In this document: piece after piece, positions 33,180-44,262 of the stretch
How positions within the stretch are numbered: the stretch's first letter is position 1
How the letters are laid out: each line of letters opens with the position of its first letter
Origin: Megascapheus bottae
Lineage: Eukaryota; Chordata; Mammalia; Rodentia; Geomyidae
Length of the DNA stretch: 64,000 bases
Direction of reading: 5' to 3'
Assembly (NCBI GenBank): GCA_024803745.1
Contig: JANJXV010000006.1
Location: 43,873,001 to 43,937,000 of the forward strand
Notes under the pieces: model-generated
Seen by the model: only the letters and a program-made list of their open reading frames with translations
Told to the model about the DNA's origin: nothing
Databases searched by the model: none
Position numbers and translations under genes: made by a program

Positions 33180-33515
33180 TGATTATTAATTCAGTGATTG
33201 CACCCAGGGACTTGTTTATGCTTGGCAAGCACTCTTAGCACTGAACTATTCTCCCAAGCCTCCCCTCCCCCACCAATATTTATAAAGACGGATCAGTAGC
33301 ATTTCTCTTTATTCCCCTTCCTGCTTCCATTGAAATTAAGTTCTTAGGATATAGCGTAGGTTGGCCTCGAACTCTCCATCTTCCTGCCTCAAAATGACGG
33401 GATTATAAGAGTGTGCCAATACAACGACTCCCTTTTTTGTGTATGTGATGGTCCTGCAGCTTGAATGGTGGACCTGGGTGCTGTTGCTGACCTTGCTCAA
33501 AACTAGTGCCCTCTC
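33180..33515 (-). repeat. Cluster of antisense ID and B1 fragments
   Basis: Three pieces: an ID at 33185-33262 ('ttgcacccagggacttgtttatgcttggcaagcactcttagcactgaactattctccc'); a B1 at 33338-33440 ('aggttggcctcgaactctccatcttcctgcctc', 'gggattataagagtgtgcc'); and an ID-like piece at 33440-33515 ('gcttgaatggtggacctgggtgctg', 'ctcaaaactagtgcc'). All lie in the same orientation. Confidence 0.65.
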
Positions 33516-33574
33516 CTTGTTTCTTTTACTTTTTTAAAAAACATAGAAGAGACATAAAGGCAGCAGGCTTCTTA

Positions 33575-33697
33575 AATCAGAAAAACTAGCTTCTGATTCT
33601 GCATCTGCTGGCTGTCTCCTCACTGACTGAATGTCTTCATCTGTAAAGAAGGCTAATGACAATTCCCTATCAACATTTTAAATAAGATTTTGCACAT
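33575..33697 (-). repeat. MIR-like SINE, antisense
   Basis: 'agcttctgattctgcatctgctggctg', 'actgaatgtcttcatctgtaaagaaggctaatgacaat' and 'aaataagattttgcacataat' match the antisense MIR order. Diverged. Confidence 0.55.
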
Positions 33698-33925
33698 AAT
33701 CTGGGCACTGGTGTTTTACACCTGTAATTCTAGCTATTTGGGACGCTGAGAATAGAAGGATCATGATTTGAGAAGAGTAAAGCTCAGCAGACCCCTTTTC
33801 AAACCATAGATGGATGCAGCCACACATGCTACTGAACTGTCAAAGGCGGAGAGTAAAAGGATCATGGTTCCAGGCCAGTCAGGAAAATCTGTGAGACTTC
33901 ATCAGCTGAGAGTCATTGTCAGGGT
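33698..33925 (+). repeat. Two B1-type fragments
   Basis: 33700-33775 ('atctgggcactggtgttttacacctgtaattctagctatttgggacgctgag') is a B1 head. 33860-33922 ('ggatcatggttccaggccagtcaggaaaatctgtgagacttc') is a B1-ID middle piece. Confidence 0.6.
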
Positions 33926-34220
33926 CTTTTGTCCCTGGTCCCTCTTGATCAGCAGGAGGGACAGGGAGAACATGCCACGACCAGAACCAACCGAGAGAGA
34001 AGAGGGCCCACTGACCACCCGCATCCAGCCAGCCTTCTCTGGAGGACCAACAGACGTGAAAGGCAGGTTCATCAAGGCAGGAATTCTAACCCCCCTCTTG
34101 AGGAAGTCCCTCCAGCTAATATCGGGTGCCGGAGCCCATCAGCACAAAGATGGGCAGGACAGGGAGGTCCACGTGTTTACCCTCACTATAAGTCTCAGCA
34201 GAGAGTGATAGAGCAAGAAC
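33926..34220 (+). other. Unassigned GC-rich block embedded in SINE-rich DNA
   Basis: About 300 bp of higher G+C than its surroundings, with several CpG. It holds two overlapping frames (132 codons from 33810 and 103 codons from 33929) and an inverted repeat at 33931-33966, whose arms TCCCTGGTCCCTC and GAGGGACAGGGA pair with one bulge around an 11-base loop. The proteins are Arg/Pro/Gly-rich with no domain I recognise. It could be part of an ERV leader or LTR, a processed fragment, or unique sequence. Confidence 0.4.
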
Positions 34221-34427
34221 ACATTTGTAACCAATGGTAATCAAGTCTCAGCAAAAAGTTATTCACAATACCGATGATATAGCTCAAAGTTAGACATGGC
34301 GTTACTTGGCTCCCAGCAAGTCATGATGCATCATCCCAGCTATGACAGAATGCCAGAACAGACAGACAGAGGTCCAGGCATGCACCCAGCCAGGAAGTAA
34401 AATCTCAATACTCATCAGTGAAAAGTG

Positions 34428-34505
34428 AGATTAGAGACATGGCTTAGCAGTAGAGCTCTTGTTTAACAAGCATGCAGGACAGAGATTTCACCTATAAAAA
34501 CTTGG
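34428..34505 (+). repeat. ID-type SINE
   Basis: 'gagacatggcttagcagtagagctcttgtttaacaagcatgcagg' is an ID head; B box decayed. Confidence 0.55.
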
Positions 34506-34514
34506 CCCAGTACT

Positions 34515-34772
34515 GCATTAAACTGCAGAGCTTCTATATGGCAAAGGACATAGCTAGCGAATTAAATAGAAAGCCCACAGAGTAGGAGATCTTCACTAAC
34601 ATACACCAGACAAGGACCACATATCCAAAACATATCTACAGCTAAAAAAAATTGAATCCTTCCAAAACAAATCTTCAAAGTAACTACAACCATCTCATTA
34701 AAAGGTGGACCTAGTACATGTAACTGTAACCCCTATATACATTACCCTGGAAATTAAAACAAAACAAAACAA
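34515..34772 (+). mobile_element. L1 ORF2 fragment joined to L1 3' terminus
   Basis: 34515-34710 translates as a diverged ORF2 stretch (KLQSFYMAKDIA, KPTE-like, then a lysine/asparagine-rich part), matching the region seen antisense at 55010-55230. It then jumps to the L1 terminus 'gtaactgtaacccctatatacattaccctgg...(AAAAC)n'. Most of the ORF2 C-terminus and 3'UTR are deleted. Confidence 0.65.
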
Positions 34773-34906
34773 AACTTGGCCCAGAGAACACTGCAGGTGG
34801 GTACAGAATAAAGAAAAGCTTGATATTGTTATTGAGGAAAGAAAATAAAAGTGAAACCTTTTAATTGACCATATTTTTATATTATTATACTACTTAAAAA
34901 AATTTA

Positions 34907-35088
34907 AGGGCCAGGAGTTTGGCCTAGTGGTAGAGTGCTTGCCTATCATGCCCAAAGACCCAGATTCAATTCCTCAGTACCACATACATAGAAAAAAATC
35001 CAGAAGTGGTGCTATGGCTATGGTAGCCTTGAGAAAGCCCAAGGACAGTGCTCAAGCCCTGAATTCAAGCCAGGTCTAGCAAAAACAA
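34907..35088 (+). repeat. ID-dimer SINE
   Basis: First ID with tRNA-like boxes ('gtttggcctagtggtagagtgcttgcc', 'gattcaattcctcagtaccac'), spacer 'atacatagaaaaaaatcc', second ID ('agaagtggtgctatggct', 'ggacagtgctcaagccctgaattcaagcc'), A-rich tail. Same family as 47.8 kb. Confidence 0.88.
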
Positions 35089-36069
35089 AAAGTTAATTGA
35101 CCTGGAAAGAAGTAGACCTTTACGATGATTATATAATTTGCTATCTGGTGTAGAAGACTTTAGAGAGAAAAGGGTTCTAGTAATTGTGGTTTTTGGGGAC
35201 CACATGTGTAAATAATTCTTAAGATTATCTAGTGACACCAATCTACATCTAGAATACATGCTGTTATATGATTCTCCTACTCTGCTGCAGCAGTTAGGAG
35301 GAAAGACTAGACAAGTTGGCAGATTGGAATCTAAAACTGAAATGTGTATCTTCCTTCCTTGGTAGCTGTGATTCCATCGCTTCTGCAGTATGCTTTCTGA
35401 AAATTAAGGACTTCATGTACCCACACAGTAGTTAGTTTGCATGGAACTTTTGATTCACAGGGTCACAGGCCATCATCAAGTATTCTTATCCTGTCACTCA
35501 GGTCAGAGTCCAAGTGACAGCCCAGTCAAAGCCAAACCCCAAACTAACTTCAGAAGAAGAGCCCCAAACCAGGACTGTGCTCACTGCACATTCTTCTTTC
35601 CTTTGTCGTCCCCACCCTATTCCCCCCCAAAAAAATTAGCCCTGCCAGCTCAAGATACAACATAGGAAGGCCCCCACTCCAAAGAAAAGCACATGATTTC
35701 AGACTTGTCAGGATAATTAGCAGAGATGGACTATTCTCCCACTGTGTTCTGAAAAATCCTTATAATTAGACATCTTTTCAGTTCTTATTGGGAGAAAATT
35801 AAAATTAGATTTATGTTGACACTTTAAATTCTCTCCACTGACCAGGTAATAAGGAGACAAAATAATACATGTGCAGCAAAGGCCAGATGATAAATGTTTA
35901 TTTATGGAAAAGAAAAAATGACAACCATAATCTGATGACTGGGGTAGAGAAGTGAAATTACTTATATTTTGTTTTTCAGCTCTTTATATCTAGTATGTTT
36001 GTTTAGAACAAGAAAATTGGAAGCAACAGGGTCTTTGAGTCATTGAGTAATGTTAAAAATAAAACTATT
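35089..36069. other. Unrecognised sequence
   Basis: The 74-codon + frame at 35441-35665 ends in Pro/Ser-rich residues and has no recognisable domain. Confidence 0.45.
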
Positions 36070-36318
36070 AAGCCAGGCATTGGTGCTCATGTCTGTAATC
36101 CTAGCTACCTTGGAAGCTAAGATCTGAGGATCGTAATTCAAAGCCACCCTGAGCAGGAAAGTCCTTGAGACTCTTATCTCCATGAATTAACAGTAGGAAA
36201 CTGGAAATAGAGGTTTGGCTTTGAGTGGTAGAGCACTAGCCTTGAGTAGAGAAGCTAAAGGACAGTGCCCAGGCCCTGAGTTCAAGCCCAATTACTAAGA
36301 AAAACAAGAAAAAACAAC
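36070..36318 (+). repeat. B1-ID composite SINE, full length
   Basis: 'agccaggcattggtgctcatgtctgtaatcctagctacc', 'attcaaagccaccctgagcaggaaagtcc', linker, 'ctggaaatagaggtttggctttgagtggtagagcac', 'ggacagtgcccaggccctgagttcaagccc', then an A-rich tail. All modules present. Confidence 0.88.
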
Positions 36319-37167
36319 CCGAATCTTCTTTAATACATTCCTTCCAAAGTGGGAGAGCTGAGGAACAGAAATAGCTTAGTCCAGGAATGAGGTAATAATA
36401 TTGACAAATGGCTTTGTTTGCAAGATACACTAGGCACCTACAGATTCATGCCCTTCTCACCTTTTTCTGGTAACATAAACACTAAAGTTTCTTGATTCCC
36501 CATAAATTGGATTTAAAATGCTCATGGAGTCAGGATAATTAGGTAGAAATAAGAAATAAAAGCTATATGGATTGGAAAGGAGGAAGTATAATTATCTCTA
36601 TTGGCAGATGGCATGTTTTTATACTGAGAAAATCCTGAAAGATTCACCAAAAACATGTTTAAGACTAATAAACAAGTTTAGCAAAGTTTCAGGATCCAAG
36701 ATCAATATTTTAAAATCAATTTTATTTCTGTATCCCAGCAGTAAGAAATCAAAGAAATGGAATGAAAAATTAGAGTTATAGCATCCAAAGAATAAAATAT
36801 GTAGAAGTAAATTAAATAAGAAAGTACAAGAATTTTATGGTGAAAACTACAAAACAAAGTTGAAAAGAACTAAAGAAGGCTAAAAAATAAATGAAAAGTA
36901 TGCCAATTTCATAGGTCTAAAAAATGTGGTGTAATTAAAATGGCAATAACAGCCCAAACTAGTTACAATCCCTATCAAGCCTCTCAACAATTAGCTTTCT
37001 TGCAGAAATTGAAACACTGATCATAAAATTCATACGGAAATGCAAGCAGCCCAAGGGAGACTAAGCAACCTTCGAGAAAAATAATCGGAGGGCTCACATT
37101 TTCCAATGCTAAAACTAATTATTACTATATTATTACTGTCATAATCATGACAGAATGATACTGGGTC

Positions 37168-37219
37168 AGGAGGCAGACAGACAGGCAGGTAGGCAGGCAG
37201 ACAGACAGACAGACAGACA

Positions 37220-37262
<43 letters not shown>
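37168..37262. repeat. (CAGA/CAGG)n-(AC)n compound microsatellite
   Basis: CAGACAGACAGGCAGG...(CAGA)n passes into about 22 AC units. It lies inside the ancient L1. The Cys/Val-rich antisense frames at 37030-37484 translate it. Confidence 0.93.
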
Positions 37263-37265
<3 letters not shown>

Positions 37266-37591
37266 CAGTGAAAATACATTTGTGGCTACTTTGTTGTTGT
37301 ACTTTAGAATAATGCCAGACAATTCAATAAGGAAAACAATAGTCTTTTCAACAAATGATGCCAGTATAACCAGATATTTGCACTTAGGAATGTTATATCT
37401 TGATATCACCTCATATACAAAAATATTGCAAATATTTGCCGTAGCATACAAGTTCTTATAACTCCACAGTAAAAGGACAAACAACCCACTTTAAAAATGG
37501 ATGAGGAATTTAAAGGACAAATCTCCAAAGAGGATGTTCAGATGGCCAACAGGTATATGAAAAGGTGTTCAGCACATTATCTATTTGCCAA

Positions 37592-38035
37592 ATACTGATC
37601 ACAAACCATGAGGGGAAAGGGAAAAGGGGGGTTACTGTAGATGAGTTAGAGATCTACCTGGCATTATAGGAATTCTGAGGCAGACAATGGTAATGATCTC
37701 ACAACACCAAATGTACTTCATGCTACTAAATCATACACTTAAGATGGTTAAAGGACTAGTTTTATGTGATGCATATTTGGTCATGATATCTAAACCAGTT
37801 TAGGCTATTAAAACAGAAATATCATAGCCTGGATGATTTATGATGCAAATATTTGTTGCTCACAGTTCTGGATGCTGGGAAATCTGAGATCAGGTTAGCA
37901 GCATGGTTGTGATATAAAGAGGGAGCTTTACCTGATTTCATTTAGTGCGTATGGGGGGGGGGCGTTGATCAGGGCAAGGGAATTCAAAGATTTCATACAA
38001 AACACAAGATAAAAGATTTTAGTTTCAATAAAATG
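37592..38035 (+). mobile_element. Second ancient L1 3' end plus LTR-like fragment inside the L1
   Basis: 37665-37800 ('ctgaggcagacaatggtaatgatctcacaac', 'aaatcatacacttaagatgg', 'tgtgatgcatatttggtcatgatatct') resembles another mammal-wide L1 3' end. 37798-37925 ('ccagtttaggctattaaaacagaaatatcatagcctggatgattta', 'ctcacagttctggatgctgggaaatctgagatcagg') resembles the antisense end of a MaLR-type LTR. A G10 run lies at 37953. Confidence 0.45.
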
Positions 38036-38690
38036 TTACTTCATAACTACTGGATGGCTACAATTGGAATGGAAACAGTGTCAGTAGGGATATGGAGAAA
38101 ATGGAACCTTCACACGCAGTTGGTGGTATGCAAATTGGAAAATGTCCTGATATCTTCTCAGACAGGTAATCAAAGTTGCCATTTGAGCCAATAATTCCTC
38201 TCCAAGGCATATACTTGAGAAAGTTGAAAATACATGTATATGTGTCTGATAAGATCTGTACACAATTAGCAATAGTCATGACATCTGGAAAATGGAAACA
38301 ACTCAGATATCTACTAACGGATAAATGGATCAACAAAATGTGGTATAGTATATCCAGACAATGGAATTTGGCAATAAAAAAGAAATAGAATATAGTACTG
38401 GAACATGCTACAAATTGATAGGTCTTGAAAATATGCTAAAAATCTAGTCTCAGAAAACTATATATTACAGGATCTTATTTCTATGGGATGGTAAGAAAAG
38501 GAAAATCCATAGAGACCCAGCTTAGCAGTTGCCAGGAGCTATGGGAAGAGAGGGTGGAAAATGGCAGCTGATGGATACATAGCTGTTTACTAGGGTATAG
38601 AAGTGTTCTGACACTAGATAAAGGTGATGGTAACACAACTTTGCGAACATGTACATTGTATATTAATAAAGCTGATTCAAAAATATTTTT

Positions 38691-40561
38691 AATGATTATC
38701 AAGTAAAATGCTGAATAGGAATGGCACTTTGAAGACTGTAGCAACCTGTAATTATGATTCTACTAAGTGCAATGAAAGCAAATATTTTAGGTTGGGGCAA
38801 GGGAGCAGGGAACCACACACCTGACATACCCCTTTCTTTGCCTGAGGTCGTTGTTCGTCATTTCCAAGTGATTCATTGTCCCTTATTCTGATCTCTTATG
38901 TAAGATAGACCAATTAAAGAAGGGAGGCATGTGAGTATCTGTGAGTTCTCTTGTAAGATGTGGAGAAGAGTGATGAGTAGCCTTGTGATTCACTGCTGCA
39001 CTCATCCTTGGCTTTGGTAAGAGGTGTGAGCCTCAAACCTGGGCAAGAGAAGCCAGAAACAATGTGGTTCTGGGAAAGCAAATCTGACAACAAGGAAGTA
39101 GCGAAGACTCCTATTTCCCTCACAGAGAAACGTCAGAGAACTCCAAACTAAAGGGTTCCTCTCTACAGGAGCATGAATAGTTCTCCAGACATTTCAATTA
39201 GAAAGCACTTTGATGTTTAGGGGAAAGTCTCTACCAAACAACCCAGTATATGCACAAAAGACAGTAAAATCCAGCTTATTATGCTAAGCATGTCTCAGTG
39301 CAAAATGAAGTAATAAACTAAAGAAAGACTCTCAGGCATTTTGACAGAAATTGTGATGTCATTAAGCATTGATTACTACTTTCTGCATCATTTGTAAAAA
39401 ATGTCTTAAGAACAAAAAGACCCTAAAATGCTAGAAAGTAGTGAGACCGTGTTAATATGACACACTGGCTGATCTCAGGGATTAAAAAAAATCCTATATT
39501 CTCTTTTTCCCTAGCTATGACATTGGACAAAGTGTTGATACACCCTAAATCTCAGTTGCCTCATCTATAACAGTGAAGGACAGAGCTGGGCATGGGGCCT
39601 GGCACACTGTGAGCCTGGTCACTGGACTCTCACAGGGACATTCTCTTACTCAAGCCAGCGATGCAGATGGCATGGCTGGATGAACCACCTCCCCTGAGGC
39701 TTTTGGTAAAAAGGGTGCAACTTCACAAAGTAAAAGGCCAAAGGTGGATATATATTACAAATTCCAAGACAACATATCATGGTTGTCATTATTACTGAAT
39801 TCATTAGGACATTTTATAATCTCTGCATGTTGGCCTCCCATTCTTTGATTCTATAACTCATTTTTTTTCCCACAAAGAAACTGAGAAAATAATTCAGCCT
39901 TTCCTCTGACACAAGGGAAGGAAATGTGTTGTTATTGCCATTGTTATGGTTTTAAAAGTTCTTTTGGTTTCACAGCTTTGTTATCACTAGTGCCTCATCT
40001 GTAATTTTGTCTGCCATTTCTTGCCTAGACAGTGCTTCTTGCCCAAGGAGAAGACCTGGGAAGCCTGAATTAGGGATAGTCCAGGAGTCGGAAGTGTGGT
40101 GGTTCCAAGCAGGGGCAAAGTAGCCTCTTGTTGCTATCTTCTCTTGTGGATCAAAGACAACTGTCCCTGAGATCTGGGCAAATAAGGACACAGTTCTGGA
40201 AGCCTCTTGACACTGCACATTGTAAGACCTTTACTAGGTGTGTGAGAGTTCTTCTTTACTCAGGTTCCTCAAGTGCCTCTGATCCTTCTTTGAGTCTTGA
40301 AGAAAGCTAGGTCTTGAAAGTAAGGTCTTGGAAGGGGAATCTGAGAGTCCCAAAGTACAGTGCCCTGTGGCATCTCTGTAAATCTGGCACCTCATAAAGC
40401 AAGGAACAGTGGGCACATTCAGGGAAGGGCAACTTGCCTGGCATAACTGGAAGAATGGTGTGAAGTCTGAACTTGATTCTGAAGACAATGGAGCCAAGGG
40501 AATGCTTGAAGAACATAAAGAAAAGACAACCTTTAGAAAAGACAATCAGGTAAAATTTGGG
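38691..40561. other. Unrecognised sequence; overlapping short ORFs
   Basis: Frames at 40128-40591 (+) and 39970-40545 (-) overlap on both strands. None resembles a known protein, and the mutual overlap argues for chance. A weak MIR-like word lies near 39545-39575. Confidence 0.4.
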
Positions 40562-40650
40562 GTATCATTGAGCAATAGAAGCCTTGTCTAGAATTCATGA
40601 GGTCTCAGGTCCCAAAACCCTGGCATCACCCAAAATGAACAAACAAGAAA
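40562..40650 (+). repeat. ID-like SINE, diverged
   Basis: 'gcaatagaagccttgtctagaattcatgaggtctcaggtcccaaaaccctggcatcacccaaaatg' follows the ID head and B-box order. Confidence 0.5.
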
Positions 40651-40784
40651 AAAGGCAATCAGGTGAAAGTTGGAAAATAGATTACAGGATGGACTCACTG
40701 GAATTGTTGTGGTCCAGGAAAGGAATGACATAGGAGAAGAAAAAGCAGAAACAGAGCTGGAAATGTAATAACTAATGATGTTAT

Positions 40785-40975
40785 GCGCAACAATAAAACC
40801 TCACATTTGCTAATCACTCCCATGAGTCAAGCACTGTGCTAAGTGATTCAGGTGACTTAACTTATTTAATCCTCTCAGATCCTCAGGAAAAAGAGGAAAA
40901 AACAAGGAGTCTCAGAGGTTATGTATCTTATTCAAGGTCAGCAAGTGAACTAGCATTAAAACTCAAAAGGTCTGT
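40785..40975 (+). repeat. MIR SINE
   Basis: 'gagtcaagcactgtgctaagtgattcaggtgacttaacttatttaatcctctcag', 'aacaaggagtctcagaggttatgtatctta' and 'caaggtcagcaagtgaactag' follow MIR closely. The best-preserved MIR in the window. Confidence 0.75.
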
Positions 40976-41184
40976 TTTGGGGAAATGATCATAGATCAAT
41001 TTTAGGATAGAGGAAGGAGAAGATAAAAGAAATGTTGGAAAGCAAACAATTGTGGATTGATCAGATGCCAGAAGATGAATCAAGAAATATTTTCCCTCTC
41101 ATAATTATCATATCCATTGTTTTGCAGATATCTTACAGAAGAATGAATTACCTTTCCAAACAGATCATAAACTACCTGAGTATA

Positions 41185-41422
41185 GCATGACTTGTGTATT
41201 TTTTTTTGCCAGTCCTGGGGCTTGAACTCAGGGCCTGGGCACTGTCATTGGACACTTGGACCTTGGACACTGTCCTTGCTCAAGGCTAGCACTCTGCCAC
41301 TTAAGCAACAGCACCACTTCCAGCTTTTTCTGAGTATGGGGGACCAAGGAATTGAACCTAGGGCTTTGTGCATGCTAGGCAAGAACTCTACAAGTAGGCT
41401 ATGCTCCTGGCATGACTTGTGT
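41185..41422 (-). repeat. ID-dimer SINE, antisense, with 13-bp target duplication
   Basis: GCATGACTTGTGT at 41185-41197 and 41410-41422 flank the element (41198-41409). It reads T8 tail, 'gccagtcctggggcttgaactcagggcctgggcactgtc', an inserted 'attggacacttggaccttggacactgt' that repeats the word GGACACT, 'tagcactctgccacttaagcaac', then the reversed first ID 'gaattgaacctagggctttgtgcatgctaggcaag'. The 124-codon frame on + is a shadow. Confidence 0.9.
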
Positions 41423-41834
41423 CTTATTTATCTAATTTATATCAAATTTATAAACTTGATGAGCAATTACTGGGCATCTACTATAAGCCAGAGCATGGGT
41501 GCAGTAACAGGAATAGAAAGCTGTAGACCCAAATGCCTTCCCACTTCCCACTCCCAGCAGGTGTGATAGAGGGCTTTGATGTGACGGTATGGAGCACCCC
41601 TTATGTTATCAATGCAGTGACCTGGGAATGGAAGGCAGGTGTGAGAGCTCACGGAGAGCCAGCTGAATCACTGGGTTCAATGCCAGTGTTGAGTCACTGG
41701 ACTATACACCAGGGATACTTAAGCTGCGGATTAGCATCTCTGAAGGAGTTCATTTCATAAGTAAATTGGAGTAGAAGTAAGTCCATGTGCTAAGTCCAGA
41801 ATGTCATATGTTTTGTGTAAAGAGAGAAATGTGG

Positions 41835-41915
41835 AGACAGAGGTGGGATTACAAACTTGAGGCTAGCCTAAACCACATAGTGAGGCCACACAGCATGACC
41901 TGATCTGAAAAACAA
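41835..41915 (+). repeat. B1 fragment
   Basis: 'gagacagaggtgggattacaaacttgaggctagcctaaaccacatagtgaggcc' is a B1 middle-to-3' part. Confidence 0.55.
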
Positions 41916-43881
41916 GCAATGAGAGATTGAGGGTGGATTAGACAGGAGATGAGCTAAGCAACTTAGATCAGCAACTTAATGGGATGTGGTTGGAGATGGA
42001 CAACATATAATTCCAAAACTTACCACTATTGACCTCCCTATACTTAATTGGATGACCTGTAAGAGTTGATGCTTAGGATGATTCAAGCTGAATGCTGGGA
42101 AGAGAAACAAGATGTGGCAGTTTAAGGTAGTCTTGTGTTTTTCTTTGTGCAAATCTCCTCCCGTGTGACCTGGCTGCCCAAGAGGTGGAGTCTGTTTTTT
42201 CCTCACATGAATCTGAGCCGGGCCATGTAAGTAGCATATGGATCATTTACTGATGTGATACAAGCAGAAGTGGAAAAATGGGTTACATTTGGAGTTGTAC
42301 ACCTCTAGCTGCTCTCTGGGAACAAATCCACCCATGTGTCACTAAGCCCTGGCTAGGCTTTAGGGATAAACAACCTTCATGAGGGAGGTTCTATTCTACC
42401 CCTTCCTGAACCATCCAGAAACTCAAATGATGCCAACCTCAAATCATCTTATCTCATTTAAGCTAGCCTAGATTAAAAAGTACTGACAAAACCCACTGGG
42501 TAGTGAAAATTAATGCTGGTTGCTCTCAGCCACTAAATTTTGTGGTTGTTACAAAGCAAAAGTTAACTGATCTTTTGGCCCTATTGCTCCTTTCATCATA
42601 CCAGAATCAGTATCATGCACACCAAGAATCAATTAGTCACCTGATTGCTTTCCTTACACTCTGGAAAGATAAATCAGTGTTGTTTATTATTAGAAGAAAG
42701 TGATATTCCATACCTGGATGCCAAAATTTTGCTATTTAACTATAGGATACCATGGCCTTTATAATTGATGAGTAAGTATAAAGGCTCTGCTGGGCCACTT
42801 ATCAGCATTCTTCTGTTTCTGCCCATGCTTTCCTAGGTGATAAAGTGGTTTTGGTGTCTAACTGTAGGGAGAATCCCATCTTGTTCTCTTTTCTACCTTT
42901 CTTAGAAAATTGTAGGAAAATAGTGAGGGGCTAATTGTCTAACCTAAGGACACTGTTGGTTACTTTCAGCTTATAAGCCTGGAGTGCACTTTTTTTTTAC
43001 TAGCTTTTCTACAAAGGGTGTGTAACATGCCTTAATGATGATTCCAACCGAGAAAAACGTAAAACTTTCCTACTTTTCTTTCTACAACACTATGATCTTA
43101 GGTTCCTTTCATTCACTCATCTGAAAACTGCAGGGAAAGTGTTGAAAGGGGTTTCACAACACACAATTCTCCTGGAGGGGAAGGCAGAAATGTTGCTACA
43201 TATAAAACTAATGTGAGACGTGTCCTTATCTATCTCTTCCATTCTGCCTCACCACTTCGGAGAAATGAGTGGAGACAAAAATAAAAAATGGTAATTTTTG
43301 ACAGTTGAAGCCTCTATAATAAAACTGGAGAGTTTTAAAAATAAAAATATGTTCCTTAAATTTTCTTCCTTAAACACTGTGAAGACAGTGGGGACCTGCT
43401 TTGCATATTCTCAGGACTCTAAGAATTTATGGAAGGCCACAAAAAATCCAGTTGGCATAAGGGCAGACAATAGTTCCATCTTGGGGCCTAGGCCTAGACA
43501 TGAAAATGAAGGCTGTCTAGCAAAGACTGGGAACAAAGGCAGAAGTATTGGTATTTATTCTCTCTGAATACTATTCTTACGCTCTAATAGGCCATTCATG
43601 TCTTGAAATTTTACTCAGTTATAACCTCTTCAATGGATAATTAGTTTTTTGCTTCTACTTTTATACCTACCATTCTGCACTTTCTCATCTGTCTACTTCA
43701 GCCATTAAACTGAGAAGGACTCTAGGCGTTAAAGGTGGTGGGAGAAGGCTTGTGTCTCATTCGTCTAGCAAAGGTTTTTTTTTATGCATACTATATTTAA
43801 TGTTTCTATTTTATTGAATAGTTTTACATCAATCATTATCAAATATATTAACATATAGTTAATTAATTAATCAATGAATTA
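41916..43881. other. Unrecognised sequence, about 2 kb
   Basis: No named repeat. The 89-codon + frame at 43298-43567 and the 76- and 66-codon frames have no recognisable content. Confidence 0.45.
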
Positions 43882-44112
43882 GTTTTTGTCAGTCACATGG
43901 CTTGAACCTGACCTAGGTGCTGTCCCTGAGTTCTTCAGTTTAAGTCTACCTCCCGACCCCTTGAGCAACAGCACCACTTCTGGTTTTCTGGTGGTTAATT
44001 GGAAATAAGAGTCTCACGGACTTTAGTGCCTGGAGTGGCTTTGAACCGCCATCCTCAGATTTCAGCCTCCTGATTAGCTAGGATTACAGACATGAGCCAC
44101 TGTGCCCAGCTA
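43882..44112 (-). repeat. B1-ID composite SINE, antisense
   Basis: 'ttgtcagtcacatggcttgaacctgacctaggtgctgtccctgag', 'accccttgagcaacagcaccacttc', linker 'gtggttaattggaaataagagtctc', then B1 'tttgaaccgccatcctcagatttcagcctcctgattagctaggattacagac'. Followed by a 15-bp direct repeat (TATGGTTTGTATCTT twice, 2 bp apart). Confidence 0.87.
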
Positions 44113-44262
44113 TGGTTTGTATCTTTTATGGTTTGTATCTTGCTTAAGTATAAGGTGATCCTAAATGTATTATCTCAAGATCTACCAGCTCTATTTTTTG
44201 AAAGGGTTTAAATATTAGTATGAATTTTCTTTGGAATTTTGTTAGAATTTAGCTATAAAAAT

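Larger units (their letters stand above)
36541..38690 (+). mobile_element. Ancient L1 (mammal-wide type), sense, interrupted
   Basis: ORF2 reverse-transcriptase region at 36590-36790: 'tctattggcagatggcatg' (degenerate FADDM region), then LINKFSKVSGSKIN and KSILFLYPS in the 36572-36781 frame. It continues with 'gaagtaaattaaataag', 'tcataaaattcatacggaaatgcaagcagccc', 'gatgttcagatggccaacag' (37535-37555), 'ttggaatggaaacagtgtcagtagggatatgg', 'atggatcaacaaaatgtggta', and the 3'UTR words 'tagcagttgccaggagctatggg' and 'acactagataaaggtgatgg', ending 'attaataaagctg'. Interrupted by a microsatellite (37168-37262) and by other relics (37592-38035). Many stops; long dead. Confidence 0.75.

Noticed and set aside
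33810..34208. 132-codon ORF as a gene
   Set aside because: Starts inside a B1-derived fragment and shows no domain. I keep the block as unassigned and report it only as a finding.
37030..37484. Cys/Val-rich ORFs that could suggest a membrane or metal-binding peptide
   Set aside because: They translate the (AC)n/(CAGA)n microsatellite. The same applies to frames at 6281-6478, 54188-54503 and 61514-61964.
41192..41566. 124-codon ORF
   Set aside because: Its first third is the antisense of an ID-dimer SINE with a clear target duplication; the rest is unremarkable.
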